Position numbers and translations under genes: made by a program. DNA of 64,000 nucleotides from Halomicrobium zhouii. Its GTDB lineage: Archaea > Halobacteriota > Halobacteria > Halobacteriales > Haloarculaceae. Location of the stretch: contig NZ_FOZK01000005.1 of assembly GCF_900114435.1 (NCBI RefSeq), positions 124,001-188,000 on the forward strand. Reading direction: 5' to 3'. Under the pieces are notes generated by a model. That model searched no databases, was not told the origin of the DNA, and worked only from the letters and a program-made list of their open reading frames with translations. This document shows positions 1 through 13,000 of this stretch, piece by piece; position 1 is the first letter of the stretch, and the number at the start of each line of letters is the position of its first letter.

Positions 1-1
1 C

Positions 2-3000
2 GACTGGAGCGAGACGTTCGAACGGATGCTGGGGCTCGAACCGGGCACCTTCGAGGGGACCTACGACGACTTCGAACGGCGGGTTCACCCGGACGACGTG
101 TCACGAATCGACGCGGCGGTTGACCGGGCGCTCGAGAACGACGAACTGTTTCTGACGGAGTTCAGGCTCCGCCACGAGGACGGACGGTGGATCTGGGTCA
201 ACGCTCGTGGTTGGGTCGTCGTCGACGAGGAGGGCCACCGGCGGATGGTCGGGATCAACCACGACATCACCGAACGCAAGGAACGAGAACAGCAGTTACA
301 GCGCTACAAGGAGTACACCGACGACATCCTCGACGCGCTCGACGACGTGTTCTACGTGCTCGACTCGAACGGCAACCTCCAGCGGTGGAACGAGAGCATG
401 AGCGAGGTGACCGGCTACACGGACGACGAGCTGCGGGGGAAGCAGGCGCTGGAGTTCTTCTCGGAGCAGGACGTGGAAGCCGTCTCCGCCGCGATCGAGG
501 AGGTGTTCGAGACGGGAAACACCCGCATCGAAGTAGAGGCCCTGACCAAAGACGGACGGTCGATACCCTACGAGCTCGTCGCTGCCAGGCTGGAAGACCC
601 CGAGGGAAACCAGGTACTGGCCGGCATCGGGCGGGACGTCAGCGAGCGCAGGCGCCTCGAGCAGGACCTTCGGACCGAGAAGGAACACTTTCGCGTGGCC
701 CTCGAGAACTCCCCCCTCGTCGCGTTCAGGCAAGATACCGACCTCCGCTACACGTGGGTCGGCAACCCGCAACGTGACTTCAGGGACCACGAGGTGATCG
801 GGAAGCGTGACGACGAAATATTCCCGCCCCAGTCGGCGGAAACGCTCACGGAGATCAAACGGAGCGCGCTCGAGACCGGTGACGCCGTGCGCGAGGAGGT
901 GACGTACGAACTCCCCTCCGGCGAGGAGGTGACGTACGACCTCACGGTCGAACCGTTCCGGAACGAGTCCGGGGAGATCGTCGGCCTGACCATCGCTGCC
1001 CTGGACATAACTGAACGCAGGGAACGGGAGGCGGAGATCGAACGGACCACGGACCTCCTCGAACAGGCGGGACGGATCGCCCGCATCGGCGGGTGGGAAC
1101 TCGACCTCACCACCGACCCGCCCGAGATGACGTGGACCGACGAACTGTACGACATCCACGGCGTCGAACCCGGGACGCCGGTCGACGTCGAGACGGTCGT
1201 CGACCGCTATCACCCCGAGGACCGGGAGTACATCGAGAACCGGCTCGAGGCGGCCATCGAGCGGGGCGAGAGCTACGACATGGAGGTCCGGATCCAGTCC
1301 GGCTCGGACCAGCACCGCTGGGTGCGCGCGCTGGGCGAGGCCGTCTCCGAGGACGGCGAGGTCGTCAAACTCCGCGGCTCGATACAGGACATCACCGAAC
1401 AGAAAGAGCGCGAAGCGGAACTGCGGGCGACCAAGAACCGGATGCAGAAGTTCATCGAGACGTCACCGGTCGGCGTCGTCGGGACGACCCCGGAGGGCAT
1501 CGTCACGCTCTGGAACGACGCGATGGAGCAGATATTCGGGTGGTCCGCCGAGGAGGTGCTGGGAGAGCCGTACCCGGCGATCTCCGACGGCGACGACGAC
1601 CCGGACCCGGTCCGCCAGCGTGTCCTCGACGGCGAGGCCATCTCGCAGGTCGAACTCGAACGGGTGACGAAAGACGGCGAGCAGATCGACGTCTCGCTGT
1701 CGACGGGACCGGTGTACGACGCGGCGGGGGACATCAGCGAGGTCGTGGGGTACATCGAGGACATCACCGAACGAAAGGAGCGCGAGCGCGAACTGCAGGA
1801 GACGAACGAACGGCTCAACGCCGTCATCGACGCCTCGCCGGACGCCATCGTCGCCCTCGACACGGACGGGACCGTCACGCTGTGGAACCCGGCGGCCGAG
1901 CGAATCTTCGGCTGGCGCGAAGACGAGATACTCGGCGAACCGATGCCCATCGTCCCGCCGGAGCGGGCCGAGGAACACGCAGACATCCTGCGTCGTCTCG
2001 CCGACGGCGAGACGGTCCGGGGCGCCGAAGTCCTCCGCCAGACCAGGGACGGGGAGCGCATCGAGCTGAGTCTCTCCGCCGCGCCGCTGCGCGACGCCGA
2101 CGGCACCATCGTCGGCAATCTCGGTGTCAGCGAGGACATCTCGAGGCGCAAGGAGCGCCAGCGGGAACTCGAACGGACGAAGGACATGCTCGCCCAGGCC
2201 CAGCAACTCGCCGCGGTCGGCGGGTGGGAACTCGACCTGGCGGGCGACGAGCCGGTCCTCGAGTGGACCGACGAACTGTATCGCATTCACGGCCTCCCGC
2301 CAGGGGCGGACGTGACTCTCGACGAGGCTCTCGACTTCTACCACACCGAGGACAGGCCCCGCATTCGCGACGCCATCGATCGCGTCGTCGAGACGGGCGG
2401 TACTTACGACGAGGAGACCCGGTTTTACGCCGCGGACGGCGAGCAGCGGTGGGTCAGGGCCATCGGTAAGGCGATCCAGCAAGACGGGGAGACCGTCAAG
2501 CTCCGCGGGGCGTTCCAGGATATCACCAGACAGAAGGAGCGCGAACTGGCCCTGCAATCGCTCCACGACGCCACGAGGGGCCTGCTCCACACCGAGTCCG
2601 AGACGGAGGTCGCCGAACTGGTCGTCGAGACGGCGGCGGAGCTGTTCGACGTCTCGGGCGTCGCCGTCTACACCATCGACGACGCCTCGAACCGGCTCGT
2701 CCCGGCGGCCTACACGGACGCGTTCGATGCGCTCTCCGACGGGGCCCCCTCGGTCGGCGTCGGCGACGACGCGGCCGTGTGGAACTGCTTCGCGACGGGA
2801 GAGCGAGTGGTGTTCGACGACGCCGAGACCGCCCGCCAGTCGCGGGTGTTCGGCGAGTCCGTCGACGGCGGCCTGCTCGTCCCGATGGGCGACCACGGCG
2901 TGTTCGTCGTGGCGACCGACGGCCCCCGCATCGACGACGACACCCGGCGGCTAGCCGAGACGCTCGTGGCGACGACGGAGGCAGCCTTCGACCGCCTGGC

Positions 3001-4267
3001 CAGCGAGGCCGACCTCCGGAAGCGCGACGAGGAACTCGAGGCCCAGAACCGGCGGCTCCGCCGGCAGATCCAGATCAACGACATCATCCGCCGGGTCGAC
3101 CAGTCGCTCGTCGGCGCGACCAGCCGCGAGGAGGTGGAGTCGGCCGTCTGCGACCGCCTCGTCGAGTCCGACGACGTCGCCTTCGCCTGGATCGGCGGGT
3201 TCGACGGTGACGGCGACGAACTCGTCCCCCGGGCGTGGGCGGGGCCCGGCCAGACCTACCTCGACACGCTCGCGCTGGACGACCTGAAAGACTCGACCGA
3301 GCCGTCGCTGGCGACCGCCCGCTCCGGGGAGGCGACGGTCGTCGGCAACGTCGTCGACCGGTTGCGCGAGGACGCCTGGCGCCGGGGAGCGCTGGCCAAC
3401 GACTTCCACTCGGTGATCAGCGTCCCGCTGGCCGTCGACGAGTACAGCCACGGCGCCCTCACCGTCTACGCCGGCGAGCCGGACACCTTCGGCGACCTCG
3501 AACGGACGGTGTTCGCCGAACTCGGCCGGTCCATCGCCAACGCCATCAACGCCGTCTCGGCCCGCGAAGCGCTCCACGCAGACACCGTCGTCGAGCTGAC
3601 GCTCCGGTTCGACGACCCGAACGGCGTGCTGTCGCGGGTCGCCCGCGACGCCGACTGCGACGTCGAGTACGAGGGCATCTCGACCCGGTCGGCCGACGAG
3701 ACCCGGCTGTTCTTCGCCACCACCGGCGCGGCCGCCGACGCCGTCGCCGACGTCCTCGAGGGCCTCTACGCGGTGACGGAGTGCCGACTCGTGAGCGAGA
3801 GCGACGACGGCCGGTGCCTGTTCGAAGTCACCGTCACCGGGACGGTCCTCCCGTCGGCGCTGGTCGACCAGGGCGCCTCCCCGCGCTCCATCCGCGCCAC
3901 GCCGATTGGGACGGAAGTCGTCGTCGACCTGCCGACGTCGACGGACGTCCGCGAGTTCGTCGAGACCCTCGGCGAGGAGTTCCCCTCCGTCGAACTCGCC
4001 GGCCGGCGCAACGTCGAGCGCGGCATGGGGACTCGCCAGCAACTGCTCTCCTCGCTACTGGGCGAGTTGACCGACCGACAGCTGGAGGTGCTGCGGACGG
4101 CCTACTTCGCCGGCTTCTTCGAGTGGCCCCGCCAGAGCACCGGCGAGGAGGTGGCCGAGATGCTCGACGTCACCCAGCCGACGGTGAACCGGCACCTCCG
4201 CCTGGGCCAGCAGCGGCTGCTCGCGCAGCTGTTCGACGAAGAAGCGCCGGACCTGGTGGCGGCGTAG
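2..4267 (+). CDS. Multi-PAS/GAF sensor regulator with bacterio-opsin-activator HTH (5' partial)
   Basis: The reading frame is open to the left edge and already encodes PAS sequence there, so the true start lies outside; the ATG at 26 is internal. Domains by nucleotide position: a partial PAS to ~285, then PAS repeats at ~305-650, 680-1015, 1055-1395, 1440-1780, 1810-2140 and 2190-2545, each followed by the PAC-type ending DIT(E/R)..KERE. GAF domains follow at ~2565-2990 and ~3085-3560, a Bat-type domain at ~3585-4010, and a HTH_10 segment at ~4060-4215 beginning LTDRQLEVL. No histidine kinase H-box or ATPase motifs are visible. By family knowledge such proteins are cytoplasmic one-component transcription regulators that read redox, light or small ligands through PAS/GAF modules. 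The specific signal is unknown. PAS4 and PAS7 resemble each other closely (both GGWELDL), suggesting internal duplication. Confidence 0.93.
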   Translation, partial: DWSETFERMLGLEPGTFEGTYDDFERRVHPDDVSRIDAAVDRALENDELFLTEFRLRHEDGRWIWVNARGWVVVDEEGHRRMVGINHDITERKEREQQLQRYKEYTDDILDALDDVFYVLDSNGNLQRWNESMSEVTGYTDDELRGKQALEFFSEQDVEAVSAAIEEVFETGNTRIEVEALTKDGRSIPYELVAARLEDPEGNQVLAGIGRDVSERRRLEQDLRTEKEHFRVALENSPLVAFRQDTDLRYTWVGNPQRDFRDHEVIGKRDDEIFPPQSAETLTEIKRSALETGDAVREEVTYELPSGEEVTYDLTVEPFRNESGEIVGLTIAALDITERREREAEIERTTDLLEQAGRIARIGGWELDLTTDPPEMTWTDELYDIHGVEPGTPVDVETVVDRYHPEDREYIENRLEAAIERGESYDMEVRIQSGSDQHRWVRALGEAVSEDGEVVKLRGSIQDITEQKEREAELRATKNRMQKFIETSPVGVVGTTPEGIVTLWNDAMEQIFGWSAEEVLGEPYPAISDGDDDPDPVRQRVLDGEAISQVELERVTKDGEQIDVSLSTGPVYDAAGDISEVVGYIEDITERKERERELQETNERLNAVIDASPDAIVALDTDGTVTLWNPAAERIFGWREDEILGEPMPIVPPERAEEHADILRRLADGETVRGAEVLRQTRDGERIELSLSAAPLRDADGTIVGNLGVSEDISRRKERQRELERTKDMLAQAQQLAAVGGWELDLAGDEPVLEWTDELYRIHGLPPGADVTLDEALDFYHTEDRPRIRDAIDRVVETGGTYDEETRFYAADGEQRWVRAIGKAIQQDGETVKLRGAFQDITRQKERELALQSLHDATRGLLHTESETEVAELVVETAAELFDVSGVAVYTIDDASNRLVPAAYTDAFDALSDGAPSVGVGDDAAVWNCFATGERVVFDDAETARQSRVFGESVDGGLLVPMGDHGVFVVATDGPRIDDDTRRLAETLVATTEAAFDRLASEADLRKRDEELEAQNRRLRRQIQINDIIRRVDQSLVGATSREEVESAVCDRLVESDDVAFAWIGGFDGDGDELVPRAWAGPGQTYLDTLALDDLKDSTEPSLATARSGEATVVGNVVDRLREDAWRRGALANDFHSVISVPLAVDEYSHGALTVYAGEPDTFGDLERTVFAELGRSIANAINAVSAREALHADTVVELTLRFDDPNGVLSRVARDADCDVEYEGISTRSADETRLFFATTGAAADAVADVLEGLYAVTECRLVSESDDGRCLFEVTVTGTVLPSALVDQGASPRSIRATPIGTEVVVDLPTSTDVREFVETLGEEFPSVELAGRRNVERGMGTRQQLLSSLLGELTDRQLEVLRTAYFAGFFEWPRQSTGEEVAEMLDVTQPTVNRHLRLGQQRLLAQLFDEEAPDLVAA

Positions 4268-4297
4268 GAGTCCGCGCCCCACTCTTCCGGTTCCGGA

Positions 4298-4675
4298 TTA
4301 CCGCGACTCGACGCACTCACCGGCCACTTCGACGCGCTCGTCGGTGACCCTGACGGTGCCGTCGAAGCGCGCGCACGTACCCGCGTCCCAGGCGAGTTCG
4401 CCGCCCCAGTCCTCGCCCGAGACGGTTACTTCGTGGCGCCCGCTCGTTCCGACCGTCATCTCGAAGGCGCGAGCGACGCCGCTATCGATTCGGTCGGACT
4501 CGTCCTCGTAGGTCGTCCCCTCGTCGTCGAAGACCGTCACCTGGGCGGTGACCGGGTCGGCGCGGTCGTTCTGCACGGTCAGGTCGAGCCGACTGGGATC
4601 CTCGTTCCCGGCGATGCCCAGACAGCCGGCGAGCGACGCGGTCGCGGCGACGCCGAGGAAGCGACGACGGTTCAT
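4298..4675 (-). CDS. Small Tat-type lipoprotein of unknown function
   Basis: This is a 125-residue protein. The N-terminus has RRRFLG followed by a short hydrophobic stretch and the lipobox LAGC with Cys18, so it is predicted to be exported by the Tat route and lipid-anchored outside the cell. The mature part (about 105 residues) is acidic and looks like a small beta-sandwich of haloarchaeal lipoprotein type (LDLTVQNDRADPVTAQVTVFD, a strand pattern common in proteins handling extracellular ligands). It contains two further Cys residues (~105 and ~121) that could form a disulfide. It starts 45 bases after the stop of the ABC gene on the same strand, so co-transcription is possible. It converges with the PAS regulator. 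No function can be assigned. Confidence 0.8.
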   Translation of the reverse strand: MNRRRFLGVAATASLAGCLGIAGNEDPSRLDLTVQNDRADPVTAQVTVFDDEGTTYEDESDRIDSGVARAFEMTVGTSGRHEVTVSGEDWGGELAWDAGTCARFDGTVRVTDERVEVAGECVESR

Positions 4676-4720
4676 ATCCTACGACGGGCGGTCCGACACT
4701 TGAGTCGTCCTACTGGTAGC

Positions 4721-8610
<3,890 letters not shown>

Positions 8611-8848
8611 GTGTTTCCTCGCGAACTGCGGTGGTCGAACCGCTCGGGAGCGGGCGGTGATCTGCAACCGACGGAGACGACGTGTCGGTCCAGAACCCTG
8701 TGGTTTATGTGGGTGTGACTAGCACAGGCACGCTGCACCGCCTGGCGACTGTGTGGGGTCGAACCGGATCCGGCAGCGTCGCTCTGAGGCTGAAGAGAAC
8801 CTGGTCGACGGACCTGACAGTAGTGAGCCATCGGTGGGTTCGAGTTCG

Positions 8849-10321
8849 TCAGTCGGCCGGCGTCGGCGCCAGGTCGTCTTCGTCGACGACCCGGTCCGAC
8901 CAGGTGTCGCGGGCGAACCACGCGGTCACGAGCAGCGCCGCGCCGGCGTGCATCAGGGCGATGGCCCACCAGGCGCCGTCGGTGCCCATGTCGAACCACG
9001 CGAGGAGGACGTACGCGGGGACGACCTGCAGCCCCCACACGGCGGTGACCGAGAAGATCATCGCCGCGCGGGTGGAGCCGGCGCCGTTGAAACAGCCCTT
9101 GATGACGTGGAAGACGCCCATCAGCCCCCACGTCGGCGCGACGATGTAGAGGAACCGGACGCCGATGTTGACCACCTCGCCGGACCTGGGGTCGTCACCC
9201 TCGATGAACACCGAGACGATGGGTTCGGCGTAGGCGACGGCGACCAGCGTCAGGACGAGGTAGACGGAGACGAGGATTCCGACGGCCATGAAGACGACGC
9301 GGCGAGCGCGCTGGGCGCGTTCGGCCCCGAGGTTCTGGCCGACGGCGGTCTCGACGCCCATCCCGAGGCCGACCGCCAGCAGGAAGACCAGCGAGTTGAT
9401 CCGCGAGGAGATGCCGAAGGAGGCGACCGCGGTCGGGCCGACGATGGCGACGATGGCCGTCATGGCGCTGTAGGACAGCGCCCCGGAGCTCTGCTCGATG
9501 CTGGCGGGGTAACCGATCTCGACGATCCGCTTCATCGTCTCCAGTTCCAGGCGAAGGTCCGAGAAGGACAGCGAGAGGCCCAGATGGCCGGTGAACAGGA
9601 GCGCGACGCCCGGAATCGTCGCGAGCGAGCGCGAGATGATGGTCGCGATGGCCGCGCCCTGGACGCCGTAGCCGGTGAAGCCGGTGGCGGCGTACAGCGG
9701 CGCCTGCAGCGACTCCAGGCCGACCAGCGCGAACAGCGGATTCTCCTGGAACCCGAAGATGAAGATCGGGTCGAGGACGATGTTGACGGCGACGCTGAGT
9801 GCCATCAGATACATCGGCGTCTTCGTGTCGCCCCATCCGCGCAGCAGCGACTGGAAGACGAAGAAGCCGAACATGAACCAGACGCCCACGAAGATGACGC
9901 GCATGTACTCGACGGAGTAGGTGAACACGTCGGTGCCCGGCTCTGCGCCGATGAGTCGCAGGAACGTCGGGGCCATGAAGTACCCGACGACGCCGAGGAC
10001 CAGCGAGAACAGGGTGACGAACGCCAGCGTCTGGCCGGCGACCTCGTTTACCCGGTCCAGCTTGTCGGCGCCCTTGTTCTGGGCGACCAGGACGCTCCCG
10101 GCCAGCGTCAGCCCGCCGCCCAGCGAGATGAGGACGAACACGGGCGGCCAGGAAAAGGAGAGGGCGCTCACCGCGTCCGTCCCCAGTTGACCGACCCAGA
10201 TGGTGTCGACGAGGTTGTACAGCACCTGCAGGAGCTGCGTGACGACGATGGGCGCAGAGAGGGCGAGCAGGGGGCGCCACAGCGACCCCGAGGTCAGGTC
10301 GCGGTCCGCGTCCTCGCTCAC
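8849..10321 (-). CDS. MATE family multidrug/cation antiporter
   Basis: This 490-residue integral membrane protein has about 12 predicted helices and strong MATE character: an N-terminal SAPIVVTQLLQVLYNLVDTI-type segment, the matching GYPASIEQSSGAL segment opening the second half, and an internal twofold repeat. By family knowledge it exchanges H+ or Na+ for cationic drugs, dyes or toxic metabolites. Its start overlaps the stop of the TetR gene by 4 bases (10318-10321), so regulator and pump are one transcription unit. That makes the pump the obvious regulatory target. A short acidic tail (DEDDLAPTPAD) ends the protein. Confidence 0.94.
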   Translation of the reverse strand: MSEDADRDLTSGSLWRPLLALSAPIVVTQLLQVLYNLVDTIWVGQLGTDAVSALSFSWPPVFVLISLGGGLTLAGSVLVAQNKGADKLDRVNEVAGQTLAFVTLFSLVLGVVGYFMAPTFLRLIGAEPGTDVFTYSVEYMRVIFVGVWFMFGFFVFQSLLRGWGDTKTPMYLMALSVAVNIVLDPIFIFGFQENPLFALVGLESLQAPLYAATGFTGYGVQGAAIATIISRSLATIPGVALLFTGHLGLSLSFSDLRLELETMKRIVEIGYPASIEQSSGALSYSAMTAIVAIVGPTAVASFGISSRINSLVFLLAVGLGMGVETAVGQNLGAERAQRARRVVFMAVGILVSVYLVLTLVAVAYAEPIVSVFIEGDDPRSGEVVNIGVRFLYIVAPTWGLMGVFHVIKGCFNGAGSTRAAMIFSVTAVWGLQVVPAYVLLAWFDMGTDGAWWAIALMHAGAALLVTAWFARDTWSDRVVDEDDLAPTPAD

Positions 10322-10950
10322 TCGCCGCCCTCCTCGCCGTCCGCTTCACCGCCTTCTCCGCCGACCAGCAGCCGGTTCACGAGCAGGTCGTCGACGGCAG
10401 CCATCACCTCGTCGGTGGGGGCCGCGTCACCGAGGACGACGCCGTGTGCCTGGGCGCCCTCGATGGCCGAGCGAAACAGCGCGGCGAACTCCTCGGGGTC
10501 GACCGACTCGTCGAACTGTCCCTGCTCCTGTCCGTCACGAACGATGTCGGCGATCAGTTCGCGGATCCGCGCGTCGTTGCGCGCCAGTTGGTCGCGCAGC
10601 TTCTCGTCGTACGGCGCCTGGGCACGCAGGCCGAGTAGCGCCGTGTGGAAGTCGTTGGCGTCGTTGCCGTCGTCAGCACCGACGACGACGATATCGGCCA
10701 TCCTGCGGAGTTCCTCGACCGGGTCCTGGCCGCCGCAGCCGGTGACCATCTCGACGAAGTTCTCCAGCAGGTGGTCCATGAACGCCGCCAGCAGGTCGTC
10801 CTTGGAGTCGTAGTGGTAGTGGATGAGCGACTTGCTCTTGTCGAACTCGTCCGCGATCGACTGCATCGTGAGGTTCGCGTAGCCGTGCTCACAGAGGGCG
10901 TCGAACGTGGCCGACATTATCTCCTCTTTCGACGAGTCCTCCGCGGTCAT
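10318..10950 (-). CDS. TetR/AcrR family transcription regulator
   Basis: The protein is 210 residues long. The N-terminal third is a TetR helix-turn-helix: an ATFDALCEHGYANLTMQSIADEF run followed by the recognition helix and the very conserved LIHYHYDSKDDLL. The rest is an all-helical ligand-binding domain ending in a Gly/Glu-rich tail. The start codon is only ~28 bases from the TATA element and a CTGAC-N6-GTCAG palindrome lies between them, an arrangement that suggests autorepression. The gene leads an operon with the MATE pump. The inducer is presumably a pump substrate, which is inference from the family. Confidence 0.93.
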   Translation of the reverse strand: MTAEDSSKEEIMSATFDALCEHGYANLTMQSIADEFDKSKSLIHYHYDSKDDLLAAFMDHLLENFVEMVTGCGGQDPVEELRRMADIVVVGADDGNDANDFHTALLGLRAQAPYDEKLRDQLARNDARIRELIADIVRDGQEQGQFDESVDPEEFAALFRSAIEGAQAHGVVLGDAAPTDEVMAAVDDLLVNRLLVGGEGGEADGEEGGE

Positions 10951-10956
10951 TACCGA

Positions 10957-10983
10957 CTGACTATCTGGTCAGTATACAAATAG
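10957..10983 (-). promoter_or_regulatory. TetR-MATE promoter with putative TetR operator
   Basis: Read on the minus strand, an AT-rich TATA-like element (about 10973-10983) lies ~25-30 bases before the TetR ATG, so the transcript would be leaderless or nearly so. Between TATA and ATG sits CTGAC-N6-GTCAG (10957-10972), with perfect 5-base half-sites. A repressor bound there would cover the transcription start. No DNase or binding evidence; this reading rests on position and symmetry. Confidence 0.55.
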
Positions 10984-11156
10984 GCGTCGGTCGTCGGCCG
11001 CGCCCGCGCGGTCACCCTGCACTCGTCGACGCCGGCTCGGGGTTACGGGATCCGTGCGTGGTGCTTGCCAGGAACGCCCCGGACAGTCAGCGAGATGCCA
11101 CGAGCCGGCCGGACGCGTCGTGAAACGAGCGGTACCACTAAGCAACTCGCCACCAC

Positions 11157-12527
11157 ATGCCCAGTTGGATGCAAGTGTTCGGGTCGAGCGGCGTCCGGGG
11201 AGTCGCTAACGAGGAGCTGACGCCGTCGTACGTCCTCCAGATCGCGCAGGCGGCGGGGACGGTGTGGGAGGCCGACCGCGCCGCGCTCGCGCGCGACACC
11301 CGGACGACGGGACAGCTGTTCGCGAACGCGGCCGCCAGCGGCCTGGCCAGCGTCGGCCTCGACGTCGACCGGCTCGGCGAACTGCCGACGCCGGGGCTGC
11401 AGGCCTACTGCGCCGCGGAGGGGGTACCGGGACTGATGATCACCGCCTCGCACAACCCGCCGGCGTACAACGGCGTGAAGCTGGTCGGTCCGGACGGCGT
11501 CGAACTCGACCGGGCGACGCTCGACAGCGTGGAGGAGCGACTCGCGGCCGAGTCCTGGGAGCGGGTCTCCTGGGCCGACGTCGGCGCGGCCCGCCACGTC
11601 GACGGCGTCGGCGAGTCCTACGTCGAGGGGATCCTCGACGCCGTCGACCGCGAGGCCATCGCCGACGCCGACCTCACCGTCGTCGTCGACCCCGGCCACG
11701 GCGCTGGCTGTCACACCAGCCCCGACTTCTTCCGGGAGCTGGGCTGTACGGTCCACACCGTCAACGCCCAGCCCGACGGCCACTTCCCCGGCCGGGACCC
11801 GGAGCCCGTCGCCGCCAACCTCGCCGACCTGGCCGAACACGTGAAGGCGACCGACGCGGACCTGGGCGTCGCTCACGACGGCGACGCCGACCGGGCGACG
11901 TTCGTCGACGAGGACGGCGCGTTCGTCAACGGCGACGCCGCGCTGGCCGCGCTGGTCGAGGCCGCCGTCGAACCCGGCGACGCGGTCGTCTCGGCGGTCA
12001 ACGCCTCCCAGCGCGTCGCCGACGTCGTCGAGGCGGCCGGCGCCGACCTCACGCTGACCGCCATCGGCAGTACGAACATCATCACCCGGGTCAGGGAGCT
12101 CCAGGCCGACGGCGAGCGCGTCGCCGTCGCCGGCGAGGGCAACGGTGGCGTCATCTACCCCGACTACCGCATCGCCCGGGACGGCGCCTACACCGCCGCG
12201 AAGTTCTGCGAACTGGTCGCCGAGCGGCCGGCCAGCGAGATCGCCGGCGCCTTCGACGGCTACGCCAACGTCCGCGAGGCCGTCGGCTACGCCGACGAGA
12301 CCGAGGAGACGGCGATGATCGGGGCCATCGAGGAGACCGCCCGCGACGCCGTCGCCGAACTGGACACGACCGACGGCTATCGCCTGGACTACGGCGACGG
12401 CTGGGTGCTGGCTCGTCCCTCGGGGACCGAACCGGTGATCCGTATCTACGCCGAGGCCCGGACCGAGAAGCGGGCGGAAGAACTGGCGGCGATGTTCGGC
12501 GACGCGGTGCGGCGCGTGCAGGACTAG
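11157..12527 (+). CDS. glmM: Phosphoglucosamine mutase / phosphohexomutase
   Basis: This 456-residue alpha-D-phosphohexomutase is expected to interconvert glucosamine-6-P and glucosamine-1-P, or the mannose/glucose equivalents, for sugar-nucleotide synthesis in the cytoplasm. The phosphoserine loop TASHNPPAYNG (Ser98), the metal-binding DGDADR (~240), the sugar-selecting GEGNGG and the phosphate-binding RPSGTEPVIRIY near the C-terminus are all present and in order. Length is normal for the family. Archaeal members often act on more than one sugar, so GlmM versus ManB/Pgm cannot be decided from motifs alone. The 3' end overlaps the convergent winged-helix gene by 4 bases. Confidence 0.9.
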   Translation: MPSWMQVFGSSGVRGVANEELTPSYVLQIAQAAGTVWEADRAALARDTRTTGQLFANAAASGLASVGLDVDRLGELPTPGLQAYCAAEGVPGLMITASHNPPAYNGVKLVGPDGVELDRATLDSVEERLAAESWERVSWADVGAARHVDGVGESYVEGILDAVDREAIADADLTVVVDPGHGAGCHTSPDFFRELGCTVHTVNAQPDGHFPGRDPEPVAANLADLAEHVKATDADLGVAHDGDADRATFVDEDGAFVNGDAALAALVEAAVEPGDAVVSAVNASQRVADVVEAAGADLTLTAIGSTNIITRVRELQADGERVAVAGEGNGGVIYPDYRIARDGAYTAAKFCELVAERPASEIAGAFDGYANVREAVGYADETEETAMIGAIEETARDAVAELDTTDGYRLDYGDGWVLARPSGTEPVIRIYAEARTEKRAEELAAMFGDAVRRVQD

Positions 12528-12877
12528 TCGGTCCCGTCGTAGTCGACGTCGTCCCGGTTCTCTAGCAGCTTCGATAATACTGTGCCGTCGAGTTTGTAGA
12601 GGAAGTCCGCGATCTCGCTATCGGCGTTGAACTGGTAGCGTTTGCTCGGACCGGTCTCTCTGGTGAACTCGACGACGCCGAGTTCGACGAAGTCGTCGAG
12701 GTGGTCGTAGACGGTGCTCCGGGCGACGCCGGCCTGGCGAGCTATCTCGCTGACGCTCAGGTCGCGCGTGCGCTCGTCGACGAAGACGCTGAGCATTCGC
12801 GCCCTGGCTCCGTCGCCGAACAGTTCGACGAGCGGGGTTCCGTCGGCGTAGGCCTCTTCGTGCGCTGTCTCGGACAT
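12524..12877 (-). CDS. Winged helix-turn-helix transcription regulator
   Basis: The protein is 117 residues long. A winged-helix fold is clear: ARMLSVFVDE, then SVSEIARQAGVARSTVYDHL as helix-turn-helix, and the wing ELGVVEFTRETGPSKRYQFN. The C-terminus is a short acidic helix that may dimerise. Such small ArsR/TrmB-like regulators are common in haloarchaea, and the ligand here is unknown. It is divergent from the small gene at 13001, with an 18-base inverted repeat in the shared intergenic space, so it may regulate itself and that neighbour. Confidence 0.87.
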   Translation of the reverse strand: MSETAHEEAYADGTPLVELFGDGARARMLSVFVDERTRDLSVSEIARQAGVARSTVYDHLDDFVELGVVEFTRETGPSKRYQFNADSEIADFLYKLDGTVLSKLLENRDDVDYDGTD

Positions 12878-12913
12878 TGTGGTCTCCGTACACGCAAGTG
12901 GGTTCTGGAAGCA

Positions 12914-12974
12914 ACATAAATGTTTGTACGAGACTGCACTATTGTAGCTTTCAAACTACACACTTCGGTTTATC
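12914..12974. promoter_or_regulatory. Divergent promoter region with an 18-base inverted repeat
   Basis: A minus-strand TATA-like CATTTATG (about 12914-12921) precedes the winged-helix gene. A plus-strand TTTATC (12969-12974) lies ~29 bases before the ATG at 13001. Between them is TGTAG-N8-CTACA (12943-12960), whose inner bases are also partly symmetric (GTAGnTTnnAAnCTAC). The position equidistant between two TATA elements suggests an operator acting on both genes. Confidence 0.5.
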
Positions 12975-13000
12975 TATGGAGACGGGGCCAGGCAGTCCCG

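Noticed and set aside
296-1315. Long minus-strand frame opposite the PAS regulator, and similar long opposite-strand frames over most genes
   Set aside because: In GC-rich DNA with strong third-position bias the opposite strand stays open for long stretches. The translations are Arg/Pro/Ser-rich or repetitive shadows without start context or family motifs.
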